From Lunularia cruciata (taxonomy: Eukaryota > Streptophyta > Marchantiopsida > Lunulariales > Lunulariaceae), in assembly GCA_948567375.1 (NCBI GenBank), contig OX419756.1:7817001-7881000 (forward strand): a DNA stretch of 64,000 nucleotides, written 5' to 3'. Made by a program: the position numbers and the translations under genes. This document shows positions 36,051-47,426 of this stretch, piece after piece. The notes beneath the pieces are model-generated. The model did no database searches and had not been told where the DNA came from. It worked only from the letters and a program-made list of their open reading frames with translations. Position 1 is the first letter of the stretch, and each line of letters starts with the position of its first letter.

Positions 36051-37049
36051 ATTTCTTGACAACAAAAGGAAAGGAAAAGTAAAATTGGTTCTACTTTGAG
36101 TGCTACCTCACTAAACAAATGCTAACTTCTCTCAACTAACAATTTTGGATGAAGTGTAGGTGCTCTCAGTAATGCAAGTGAATGAATCTATTAAAAGTAC
36201 AATTGCTGGCCAAACTCCTCATTTTATAGTCCAGATCCTTGGTCATTCTTCAGGCCTTTGGAGGTTAAGGAGCAGGTGGGCAATCACCATTTGGACATGC
36301 AATGGCATCTTTGGTCAAGTGTCATTTTCCCATGTGAAAATGATTCTTGCCCACTCATTTCTCACTTGCCAAGCTTGCTCACTAAGTGCCAACGGTGATC
36401 TTGAGTGTAATGGCCCTTGCGGCAACTCCTAGCAGATCTAGTAGCACATTCAAATCACGGTAGCACTTAAGTATGAGAGCCAATGGTTACTTGGCACTCA
36501 GGCCTATAAGCACCCCATTGGTAAGCATTTCAAGTGCCCAACATCCTTTGAGCAGTTTGAATGATAATCCTCCTCTTGGCACTTGGGATTATCCTACATC
36601 CTTCTAAGTGCTACTCATTCTGAATTTTTGTGGTACAACTACAAGTTCGATCTTCTTTTAAGGGTATTACCCTAGTAAGTACAAACCTTAGTGGTCTTTT
36701 CCTAACACTTAAGCATGATTTGATCAACAAAAGAAAATTTTAAGAAATGAGAGCACCACAAGCTCATCCTCACTATACATTGATAATTCTACCTTTTTTT
36801 TTATCTTTTCTACTCACATGTAGGTTAATTAAGCACCTTACACATTTTAGAGAAGGTATTTGTTCTTCTCTAAAGACAACTTATAGTTTTGTCTCCATTG
36901 GACTTACTAATCCAAAGGTTATATCTATAAAGGTCCTACAATTAAGAAGCTTGTCTATAATTACAAAGGTCTTCTTCAACAAAGGGTCTTTCGCCTAAAC
37001 TATTACTGCAAAAAACTACCTTTGCCCTTCAAAGTTTAATAAGGAGCTA
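36051..37049. other. Between coiled-coil modules, no gene seen
   Basis: A few short frames, none convincing. The sequence probably belongs to the same decayed element family as its flanks. Confidence 0.4.
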
Positions 37050-38265
37050 TGTCCTCTCTTTGTAATCTACTACTTCTCCCAAGAGGTAGGTGTCATAGGT
37101 CATGGTGAATTTCCTATTTGTGTGTTCCCAAAGCCTAACCGCTAACTAGTCCACCTTCTTGTCTTTGTACTATTTCCCCTCAAGCTTCTTAACTTGTAAC
37201 TTCATCTCATGTAATTTGGTCTTAGTCATCTTAATTTGTGCTATCTCCTCCATAATTCATACCAGCTGATCCCAAACTTCTTTTAGTTGCTTGAGGATCT
37301 TTGCCTTCTCTTCTTCCAAGTTGCTATCTTCTTTTGTTATCTCCTTCAAAATTTGAGGTTGATTTGCAATTTTCCTTCCCCTTTGCAAATACTTGAGCTA
37401 GATTCTCTAGCTTTACAACCACTTCTTTCCTATATTTGGACTTTTTTTACCACCAAGGTGACTACTCTTATCTTCACAGTCTCCAACTCTCCCAAAATAC
37501 TTATTACTTCTTTGTCTCTAGCCTTGAGTTGCTCTTTGTACACTTGTTTTTTCTATTTATGTTCTCATTAAAGGACTCTCAAGTTTCTCTACAACCTTTG
37601 AATGTCTTCTTCATATTTGCTTTGGTCTATAGCAATAGAAGCGTTATGGCATTTTACCTTAGAATTCATCTACATAAGCTTGTTCAATTTCTTGGCCTCC
37701 TCCTTGTACAAGTTTTAGCTCTTTTATATCTGTTCTTTCCACTTGTCTTGCTTTTCTTGTCTTGTGTAGCCTTTGGACAAGAGAGGTATAATCTACTACA
37801 TTTGGGTAAATGTCTTGTACTAGGGTAGAATTGTCAACTACAAGGTAGAATGGACCAAATGAATGAAAAACTTAGCTCTCCCCCCCCCCCCACAAGTTTT
37901 GCATTCTTTCTTCTTGAGTGGCTTTTTCTCTCACTTTGGTTTGCACTCCACTTTGAAGGTCTCCTTCCTCTCCTTTGATATCTTCCTCTCTTTTGTTTTC
38001 TAGCACCTTGTCTTCAACCTCTTGTTGCACTTCATTGGAGTGTCTTCTTGTTAAGTGGTTATTTGGTCCAATATTTCACTTGCTCTTCTTTGGCTTTGTT
38101 TCATGTTACAACTTGATCTTCTTGATGCATTGTAGATTATGCATCATTGTATTGATTCTTATCTTTGGACTCAAATGTTGACCCTTGCAAGGTAAAGGAG
38201 TTTTCACCTTCTTCTTGACTCAAATCTTTTGCTTCCTCCTCTAAAGACACATCTACACACACACA

Positions 38266-38352
<87 letters not shown>

Positions 38353-38830
38353 TGTGGCCCATAATAATCCCTTCTTTGTCTACTGGTAGAAACTCACCAG
38401 TTCAGGCATACTTTGCATCTACATCTTGAAACTTCCAAATGATGGCTTCCCTTTGGATTGCAAGGTGAAATACCATGTTGGGTGATAATTGTTGGGAATG
38501 TCTTTCTCTCCTACTTTCTTAGCAAGTTATGCTCCATGTAGAAGTTTATAGTAAAGAGGGCTAAGTATGTCACTCCACCGTCTTCCTCAAACTCTAGAGC
38601 ATGCTACTTGCCTGCAAGTAGAATATATATTCCCAATTGACCAACTCCCCTTGATACATATATTTGAAGAAGATGTTGATGTATGCATGGTTGTTGTTGA
38701 TGTACTTTCTGGTTGAAATAGTTTCATCACTACTTCCACAATTGCCCTTTGAGTTGGGTCCTTGTAACTGCATACACTCTCGCCGTTGTTGATGGACCAT
38801 TTCTCTCTAAAGGATGCAATAATCCATATG
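37050..38830 (-). pseudogene. Coiled-coil module, copy ii
   Basis: It is homologous to copy i: the stretch around 37,812-37,880 (CTTGTACTAGGG, GTCAACTACAA, GAATGAAAAACTTAGCTC) matches 35,560-35,630. At 38,594-38,800 the minus strand reads 'FFKYMYQGELVNWEYIFYLQ'. Its spacing recalls 'FFHQVFAREPVDWAKCFHQ' in LTR A. A C-run at about 37,880 and a CT microsatellite interrupt it. Confidence 0.45.
38255..38350. repeat. (AC)n(TC)n microsatellite
   Basis: A short AC run followed by an uninterrupted run of about 40 TC units. Leu-Ser frames across it are artefacts. Confidence 0.97.
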
Positions 38831-40411
38831 GTTGTCTTCTTGTCTACGTGCCAAATTTTCTATCAAAAGTCATTCCTCCAAATTGGGTTTCATCCAAATC
38901 TTGGACATTTTTCTAATTCTCCTTTGTCCATGCAAAGGGGTTTCTTCTAAGATCTGACGTTGCTCTTTCCTTCCTCCCCTTTATCTCATGGATAATCCAA
39001 ACATCACTAAGCTCCCAATTCTAGAGCAAGAAGGAGAGATGCTTGCCTTGGACTAGCTCACTCCTATAGTAAATTTCCCATTTGTTTATGCTTAGGGCAT
39101 GCAGAATTATCTCAAGATCTTTCTCATTGGTTTTTGAACAAACACTATATTTTCTCTCAGGTGCAAAGTACAAATTCAAACAACTACAAAGTCTGCAAAA
39201 AGCTCCAAAGGTTTGGGATTACAACTTGTTCCTTGGATTTGAGGCTAGAAATTGTGACAAAAAGTGAAATTGCTCTACTTGCACTTGATTTTACAGCCAA
39301 GGTTTTTAAGTCAATGGTGAACAATCACTCTCCACACATGCAAGTCTGTTGGTGGATACCAATGGTCTTTGGTGATAGTTAGTTATTTATGTGGCAGTGC
39401 ATTCAAATTGATGTACAATTTTCCTATGCAGTAAAAAAATTAACATAAAATTTCAATATAAAATAATTTGTATAATCTTTGCAAACATGTCAAACATCAT
39501 ATACCTCAAACTATAATACTCTCCTAAAACTCTAGAGTTATAACAAAATGATCATATTGCCTATATAAGTTCACATGTAACTCTAGAGTTACAATATACT
39601 GTTTGTAAGGGAATTGAAATTTCTCCACTCTATTTTTTGACATTTTCATACCCTCGCATGTACATCCGAGCGATGGCCTTGACCCCCACGAACGAATGAC
39701 TAAAATAGTTGGTCTCGGATCCGACGCCGAATGCAGGCCGACGGCAAGTGGGAGTGTAAAATATTAACAAGAGAAGTGTAAAATATATGAATTATCTATT
39801 TTAAAATGAAAATTTTCTGCAGTTCCACTTACTACGTATGCAAACGGCGGACGAATAATCAACTTGAGCATCTTGCAACCTCGTCAAAGACTTCCTACAA
39901 CATCCAATCAAATGGTAACCTTTTCGGAGCTCTAAAGAGGGAATTGCGACCAATAGAAACTACGGTCAAACAAACCAACCGCTATCGCGATGTGCAATAC
40001 TGTGCATTCGCATGTTGTAGTACGTATGGAGGCTCAATGAATACGTGAGGAAGGTCGTGCATGGGCTGGAATCGTCTTAAAGAGCTTAGGTACTGCGGTG
40101 GCCACAAGGTTCCTACGAGTTGTGTCCGCAATCACCCATGTGACAACAATTGACTCCGATCGTGATCGTGCTACAATGATGAGGGTAAAGAAAAGTACGG
40201 CTCACATGGCTCAGTTTTTAGGCGCCAGTTCTAATTCTACGTGATAATCGGTAAACTTCCTGTGAGTACGAGGAGCAACTTCTAATTCTACGTGACAAGC
40301 AGTGAAGTTCCCTTGAGGAGGAGGAGCTATATGCTTTATAGCCGACTATCTCTAATTGCTAGCACTCGGGAGTGACTCAATAGTAGCATTACGGGACTTT
40401 TCTCTACCCTA
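38831..40411. other. Boundary from repeat-rich to gene-like DNA
   Basis: About 38.8-39.4 kb resembles the coiled-coil element's flank. From about 39,640 GC content rises (GATCCGACGCCGAATGCAG) and sequence appears single-copy. No gene is recognised. Confidence 0.4.
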
Positions 40412-40426
40412 TCTAATAGCACCCTA

Positions 40427-41287
40427 CATTCTCTTTTAGTTGACTCATCCATTCCTCAGGCTACTAGAGCACGTCTACGCTCTTGCTCTGGCAAGGGTGC
40501 AGGCTCGTGGATCATAGCTCGACCATGCATTAGGGTTTTCCGACTCGCACCGGCTACTTTCTCTACAACGATGAGGTTTCGTCTAGGTTTGGTCCACCCA
40601 TCTGCATCTTCACTACTCACTTGTGAGTGTGGTTCTACACTAGATGCAGCGACGGTCCACATGACACGGTGTCCTTTTGGAGGACAGAGGATAGCTACCC
40701 ATGATGCCATTAGAGACATAGTGTTTGCTATGGCACGAGAGAGTGGATACTTGGCTTGGAGGGAGCGTTCGTATGCATTGCAGATGACACGTGTCAGGGC
40801 AGACTTATACTTGGTCCGAGATGATCAGGTGACAGTAGCGGATGTCGTGGTGACGGACCCTACACGAGATACAGTTTCGGAGGGAGTGATTACCCATCCC
40901 CCTGGATGGGCGGCGAGTGCAGCAGCAGGTCGCAAGGTCTCCAAGTATAGGGGCATGCAGCGAGGTCACCTCTTTGTTCCTCTAGCCTTGGAGTTATATG
41001 GAGCGATGGACACGGCATTTGACACATTTGTCAGGGAGTGCGCGAGAGCTTATCATGTTAGGCGTCAGGGGGTACCACTCTCACTCTCGTACTTTGTAGC
41101 TTATTTTAGACAGCGTGTATCCATTGCTCTACACAGGGCAGTGGCTGGTGCAATCCATAGGAGAGCAATCACATTAGGTGATGTTTCTTCGGATGCTCCA
41201 GTTGTGTGTAGACCGTACGACTTGCATAGCTCGGATATCTTAGGTGCGGTAGGGCAGATTTCTCATACAGACTCTATTGGGGCTTAG
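40427..41287 (+). pseudogene. C-terminal RLE nuclease domain, open but 5'-truncated
   Basis: The frame is open for 287 codons from the truncation point to TAG; an internal ATG lies at 40,571. It opens with the post-RT linker ('SSIPQATRARLRSCSGKGAG', 'SWIIARPCIRVFRLAP', 'MRFRLGLVHPS'). Next is a zinc-finger-like 'CECGSTLDAATVHMTRC' and 'RIATHDAIRDIV', matching the RHDxV block of R2-type elements. 'RADLYLVRDDQVTVADVVVT' fits the (K/R)PDx12-14D nuclease motif with Ala for Pro. The tail includes 'FVPLALELYGAM' and 'YFRQRVSIALHRAV'. It lacks RT, so it cannot move by itself. Absence of stops suggests recent arrival. Confidence 0.85.
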
Positions 41288-41291
41288 CCCC
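41279..41291 (+). promoter_or_regulatory. Hairpin 1 of RLE element, contains the stop codon
   Basis: GGGGC-TTA-GCCCC is a perfect 5-bp stem with a 3-nt loop. The TAG stop (41,285-41,287) overlaps the loop and the start of the 3' arm. It is preserved at 32,766-32,778. A minus-strand copy at 53,459-53,471 reads GGGGA-TTA-TCCCC, a paired change that keeps the stem. Confidence 0.7.
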
Positions 41292-41325
41292 ATGTTACCT
41301 TTTTTGTCTCTCCCTTGTGCGGCTT

Positions 41326-41342
41326 GATGGGGTCTTCCCATC
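41326..41342 (+). promoter_or_regulatory. Hairpin 2 of RLE element 3' UTR
   Basis: GATGGG-GTCTT-CCCATC is a 6-bp stem with a 5-nt loop in the 3' UTR. Most tail insertions contain at least part of it. In the divergent copy near 51.3 kb the element strand reads ATGGG-TCCAT-CCCAT, still a stem with a different loop. It is a candidate RT recognition structure. Confidence 0.6.
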
Positions 41343-41389
41343 CTTCATTTTTCCTACGCGGTCGCCTTTTTTCATTCTAATAGCACCCT

Positions 41390-44068
41390 AAAGAGAAGGA
41401 TGGCACCGTTATGGAAGGTATCAGGAAAATACTCTAGTATTTTGAATGAATATTTGGATAATTCTGGAAATTTCTTCTTCTAAATATTCACATGTGACCT
41501 TTAAGGGATAAAATTAACTTGGGGTAATCCTTTCTGGAAAAGAGTAACTATTGTCCTTTGTCCCCTGTATGAGAGTACTGAAACTTGTAGCAATTAGAGA
41601 AGAAAATGGTCACATAACTAACTTTTAGAGATAGTCGAGTGTACAGTTGACTTGTATGCTTTCGGTTTACTGTACGTACCAAGTTATCGATGTTGATCTT
41701 TAGTACACTTCAAGTCCTACTGTAGTGATGAAGAAACTATTCTCTTCCTGTATTCGGAACTTCTTTAGAATATCGTTTGCTAGAAGTGTGTTAGTTAACC
41801 TGCAACTACAGTAGCTCCAAGACTCCAACAGAGTGAAGATGATTCTGTGGATTGGTGACGAGGTAAGTCTTGATTTGATTCAAAGATGACCAACTGTGGA
41901 TGTGATTCAGGAGAAATTTTGTTCGGACAAATTAATAGTCAGATGTGGTTCCATCTTCGTCTACGGATCCTGTGCCGGTACTTTTCCTGTGACAGTTTCT
42001 TTCTTTCTTACGTGACCGATTGTTCAGTGTGTTTAAAGTGTAGTAGGTAAATGAATTTGCAGATTTTGACTTCATTGTTTTCCTATGAAGTGCGTATCTT
42101 CAATTTGAAACTGTGTCAGAATCAGTGATTGTGTTGAGACTAACTGATCGTATGGAGTGATGGAAGGGATCGTTGTAAGATCGTAAGCGAGATGCTATCG
42201 TCAGTGACTTGATGGCATGATCTTTTTGTTACATGTGAGAGATAGTTGACACACACCACTTTTGTTACATCGACGCCAGTAATGGCAAATACACATACGT
42301 ACACTGCTACAAAGCAGAGCGAGTCAGAACGATTAACTGTACTTTTGTTGAAATTATCACTTCAGGAAGAGACAAATTAGAGGTTTGCTTTGGCGAAACG
42401 AAAAACACACCTCTCTATTTTAGCAAATCTACCTCACTTTATAATACTAACAAATATGATAGTTTCGGTGTAACAAGATCTAATGAACAAGGAACAAGGA
42501 AATGTGTTTTGGGAGAGGGCTCCAAAACCCATTGAGGTCTATGTTTCTTCAATGGTACTGTTCCAAATTGAAAGATCTGCCCTTGGTTGTATAGAAAGGG
42601 AAATGGTTAACTCAAAGACAGAAAGGTCACATCTCATGGAATTCTGCAATGTTTGTGTTGCTAGGCATGTTCCTTAAGATCAACCTCTTGGTTGCACATT
42701 AAGGGATTATGCACTACAAAATCTTGCATAACAATCTTAACAAGAGCATGTTTCATAGTGTGATGTTGATGGGGAGCAACATTTTGTGCTTTTGTTGAAT
42801 ACACTCCATGATCTACGCAAATGTTTGAAATTCATGCATTGTTGATTGGTGAATGGTTGTTGAAGCCACCATTGCTTGTCAAAATGCAAAATCAACAAAG
42901 ACACATTAGCATCCATCTCCTTCATTTGTTTGATCTGATGTGAACAAGCAATACACATTGTTGACAAGAACACATTGTTGTGTTGATCATCCATTCATAG
43001 AAAAAGTGACTTGTGGTACTGTTTCAGAACTTCACTCATTGCAAAGACCGAGATCTTCTTCATCACATCTTTCCACAAAGGTTTCTTTCCACACGATAGA
43101 AGAAATTGAGTTCGTTGGTAATTGGTGACCTGCCTGAAGTTGGAAAGCTATTGGTTGCAAGAAATTTCAAGCAACTCATAAACTTCAAGTAAATTTCCAA
43201 GTAACCTCTAGATTCAACACTTCAACTTGGCAGATTCACCTTCCATACAAGGATTTGATGTATGCCCAAAGTGCAGAACATGTTGAAGCCATGCAACAAC
43301 AAACTTCTCCTTGTGGCACAGCCATGCATTGCAAGATAATGGAAACCGCATTGGGAGTATTGCGGGTAAGTTGATGGATATTTTTGTGATAGTTTTCTCA
43401 CTTAAAGAAGAGATAACCCCTTGTTATAACTACTTGAAGCTAGTCCAAGAATCTTCAGAGTCGAGTGTTGCCCGGTGATTGACAAGTGTGTTCTTGTTAA
43501 TGTGCCACACACAAAGCACTTTGATTGAACAAGGGAAAACCATTAATATTCATTAGTGCAATGAATATTAATGGAGCTGGAGGTCAACAACACCATGTGC
43601 TTACTCGGCAAACTAAACCCTTGTCAAGTTATCCTCCCAATAACCCGAATCTGGATGCGATCTAGATGTCTGCACTGGACAGTTGCGAACTCAAATTCAA
43701 GCACGTGCAAGACCACAGTGAATGCTCTCAACAATCTCTTCTTGCAGACTGCCGAAGGTATGCAAACGAGCTCCAATTCTTAGGTAATTCCCGAGTACTC
43801 TCGTCAAAAAATGTTGGCAAATAAACGATCATGTCAGAGGGTTGTGAGTGTTATATTCAACTTTCTACGTACGTGATCAGAAGATAGATGTCTGTATCAA
43901 GGTCTAGACTTAGACCTTGATTCAACGCGCTGGTGGACGAAACACGAGTGAGAGTATGCTTGAATAACTAAAAAAACCAACTAGTAATATTACAGATTCC
44001 AAGGCGAGATCTTATGGTGAACATCAAGATATGTAGAACTACTAGAGGTCAATATTTATAATACCAGA
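41390..44068. other. Single-copy-looking intergenic, no gene recognised
   Basis: Moderate GC, scattered short frames (for example 43,571-43,783) without recognisable features. It forms the 3' side of the P450 gene. Confidence 0.45.
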
Positions 44069-45963
44069 CTAACTATCCAACTTGTCAGGTCTACGATGAA
44101 ACCTCACAGGAAAACCGTTCTCCATGAGAAGAATGATAGAAAGGGAGTAATGTACTTTATGTCCCGGTACAAGTCGAATGCTGTACTGAGAGAGTATGGC
44201 AGCAGAAACCGACTTCATGAATAAGTAGGCTAGGTCCTTGCCAAAACAATTGCGTGGACCTGAGCTGAATGCTGAAAATTTCAGGGGTGATACACTGAGC
44301 AAATTTCCACGCTCATCAAACCAACGCTCGGGCTTGAACTCCAGGCAGTCTTCACCCCAGAGCTCAGGCATTCTCCCCATCGTGTACATAGACCAAATCA
44401 CAGCTTGATCCTTCTTGACTTTCACGCCGTCAGGCAGAACATCATCTTCCACAGCGAACCTGAAGTCCCATGGTAGACTGGGATACAGCCGCATGGCCTC
44501 GTTGAGAGCAGCTTGGAGATATGTCATCTTCCCAAGCTCTCGAAAGGAGAACGTGGCGTCTTGCCTCTTCGTTGGGCTCCTTTGCAGCTTAATTTCATGG
44601 AGCTCTTTCACAATGTTGACTTCCGCATCCGGATTCTGAGAGACGAGCCAGAAGAACCAGTTAACCTGCATCGAAACTGTGTCTCGCCCGGCCAGAAGCA
44701 TGTTGGTGGTAGTATCTCGTAGAAACCGGTCGTCAGGGGATTTTCCTCCCTCGTCAGTCAGCTTCATGAACTTTGTGAGTAAGTCCAATTTATCTGCACC
44801 GATTCCCTGCTGCAACTCCGCTCGGCGAGCTCTTATTGTCTCGTTGATTGTTTCGTCAACAACTCTTAGAGCTTTCGATAAACGACGTTCTGAGCCGATC
44901 TGTAGGATCTTCTTTGCCTGCCAAATAAACTTTGCAACAAAGCACCGCTCTTGGTTGGTTGAAGTCACCTCGTCCCAAGCTTCAGCAAATGGAACTTTAG
45001 GGAAGCCCTTCGACAATGACTTCGGGTCAAGCCCCAAGACTGTACCGCACACGGAGTCAAAACCGAATCGAAAGAGAAGTTGTTGCATATCCATCACCTC
45101 TCCGCTCTCAGCTGCTTCTTTCAACATCGGCAACATCTTGTTCTCCAGGCCAGATCTCAGGAGTGGAAGCGTAGACTTGCGGAGTACGACCATTGTGAAC
45201 ATAGGGGCTATGATTTTCCGCTGCGAGGTTTAGCATCGAGGTTTTCACATCAGCGTCCTAAAAGAAATTTTTCTCTATTGGATAAATTAAAATTTCAACA
45301 GAGAAGCCATTTTCCATTAAGAAAAATAAGGGAAAGAGAAACAGTCTATGTATTACAAGGAATCAGACCTCCGAAGGGACTATGCTATTCGAACAAGAAG
45401 CCAATGCCATATTCTCAGAATAGACTAGCTTGACCAGAAACACATCTCAGTAAGACAATGTATATTACCTGAACTCGCCATCTCTCGCCATTGGTGTTGA
45501 AAATCCCATGTCCTAAGAGTTCTTGGAACAGTTCCGTCGTTTGATCACTCTTGATGAAATTCTCGTGATTCTTCACAGTTATGTATTCCACATTTTCAGG
45601 TCGGGCAGTATTTACCCTCTGGAGATCCTTAAATGGGAAGAAGAAGGTAAGGTCGACTGTTCCCCCATGCTCAAGCTGCATTTCCGCCATCCAGTCGTAA
45701 AGACGGTGAACGTTTTTCACGAAGTGTGGAAGGTTCCCGACAAGAGGCCAAACCCACGGTCCCCTGCATTTGCGGTATTTGTAATGATGTAAAACCATGT
45801 AGATTGTAGCAGCCAAAAGAAGACCCAACGAGGTGCTTCCGGACCACTTCCACTCTTGGCTTGAGAGAGCATCATCGGAGCAGACAAAGCGAGTGCTGTT
45901 GTCAAAAATAAAGTTAGTGTTGTTGTCGGCCTTCGCAATGCACGACAGCACCTCAGAGCTCAT
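44069..45963 (-). CDS. Cytochrome P450, CYP86 clan
   Basis: Two exons: 45,963-45,469 and 45,220-44,069, with a 248-bp GT-AG intron. They join in phase 0 at WRVQ|RKIIAPMF and give about 548 residues. The protein has an N-terminal membrane anchor (SLGLLLAATIYMVLHH), a proline-rich hinge (GPWVWPLVGNLP), the I-helix 'LLAGRDTVS', and the K-helix ExxR in 'EAMRLYPSLPWD'. It also has 'FKPERWFDERG' and the heme loop 'FSSGPRNCFGKDLAY' with the cysteine ligand. AGRDT and GKDLAY are typical of CYP86/94/96/704 enzymes, which hydroxylate fatty acids for cutin, suberin or sporopollenin at the ER. I start at the first true ATG (45,963); upstream codons are open but lack an ATG. The gene looks intact. Substrate and subfamily are not decidable here. 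Confidence 0.9.
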
Positions 45964-46644
45964 CTCGACGCGCTTCAAGGTAAACTCCCCTGTATCGAAC
46001 GGACCTCGAGTACAACAGTGATTTAAAAACGGCAGACTTACTGAGTGCTTTAGTAGGCGAGCAAATGCTGGTGATCTACTTAGATATTTGATGAAAGAAT
46101 GTACTCAATCTACTCGGTCTCAAAAATCCTCCCATGCTCCACACAGAATGTAGACTTGGTTGGCCTCTAAAGCTTAAACTGCAACATCGGTAGTCTCCAT
46201 GATCTACAATATATCAGCATATACATGCATATGCAGAAATGAGAAACAGTCAGGATTCGAATATCTAGTAAAAAATGCTCTCGGCGATCCGTCGACATCG
46301 ATTCTGGGAATTCCTTGGGAGTACACTACGAGTAAATGATTCAAATCTAGGAAAGAGGACTCGCATGCTGTTCGTAGCGACACCCGCAAGAATGTTCGAC
46401 TAGAGACGACGTGAAATCTTTGAGGTCCAAGGCAGGTTATCCTTCACCTAGATCATTACTTGTGTAGCAGTAGCCTCACAAGAAGATCGAGAGTTATAGT
46501 AGCGTCGCCCAGTACGTACCGGAGAAGGTCACGGTCGCGTTGAACAATACTTCGGGTCAAAGACGTCCAGCTAGCCAGTCATCCTTCCGAAAGAGGAGAG
46601 AGGCATCATTATCATCAGCCCGGCAGCAAGCAGCTGCTCCGTCT

Positions 46645-46654
46645 TTATTTTATA
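46645..46654 (-). promoter_or_regulatory. Candidate TATA box for the P450 gene
   Basis: The minus strand reads TATAAAATAA about 680 bp upstream of the P450 start codon. It implies a long or spliced 5' UTR; no other strong TATA motif was seen closer. Confidence 0.35.
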
Positions 46655-47372
46655 CTACTTGCTCCTCCCCCTGTTACGAGCTATAATACTGGTATCTCCT
46701 GCGATTGAAAACATTCAACAACCCGTGACTTTTGAGGCACACCGCTACACAGGGAGATGTTAAAGGACCTCTGTACCCGTCTCCCATAGATTAATCATTC
46801 AGTTTACCACAGCTCAAAAGTGCTCAAATTTTGAAGCTTGGATCTGTTTGCATAGTGCTCAGTTTCAGTTGCCGCTTCTTCGTAGCACTCCCTTCACCTT
46901 AGACCTTGAGCATTTAAAAGTACAGCAACGTGCATTGATAACTAGTGCGAAGTGGGCGGGCATTGACAGGAGCAGACTAGATCGTCGATACCGTTGATTC
47001 AAAGCCACTGAGGCAGAGTGAACCGTGAATCCGGAACTTGAGGTTAAATCTACATATCGTGAACCCACACGAAACTCCATGAGAGGGAGGCCAGTACAAA
47101 GTACAAAAGGACACATATCATTCAACTTTCTCGATATTCTTTACATTAAATCCCAAGAAAATCAATCGGTTAAAACAAAAAATATTTCGTTGATATGGTT
47201 TCGGCAACTCGTGAAAGATCCTAAAGCCTCAGGATGGAAACTGGTTATTTCGTAAACACGAGTTACCGCTGATATGGTTTTGGTAGCTTTAGAAAACTCA
47301 CAAACGAGTTCTGGAGACTCGTCTGCAGTTTACAAGGATGTCCTAACAAAAGTTGACATTTAGTTAAGTATG

Positions 47373-47417
47373 GGGTCTTCCCATCCTTCGTGTTCTCTAC
47401 GCGGTCGCCCTTCCCGT
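47373..47417 (+). mobile_element. RLE tail insertion (45 bp) with 9-bp direct repeats
   Basis: It contains the family's GGGTCTTCCCATCCTTCGTG and CTACGCGGTCGCC. It is flanked by TTAAGTATG at 47,364-47,372 and 47,418-47,426. The insertion retains only the last 45 bp of the element. Confidence 0.82.
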
Positions 47418-47426
47418 TTAAGTATG

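Larger units (their letters stand above)
40426..41375 (+). mobile_element. RLE retrotransposon copy 2, 5'-truncated, 14-bp TSD
   Basis: This 950-bp insertion is flanked by exact 14-bp duplications TCTAATAGCACCCT (40,412-40,425 and 41,376-41,389). It contains an open C-terminal coding region, then a short 3' UTR with two hairpins, ending GCGGTCGCCTTTTTTCAT with no poly(A). 5' truncation plus a target duplication is the hallmark of target-primed reverse transcription. It is the best-preserved copy in the window. Confidence 0.93.

Noticed and set aside
38229..38429. Frame of repeated Leu-Ser
   Set aside because: Produced by the (TC)n microsatellite.
44679..45233. 184-codon frame antisense to the P450
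   Set aside because: It mirrors the coding strand of a clear P450 exon and has no features of its own.
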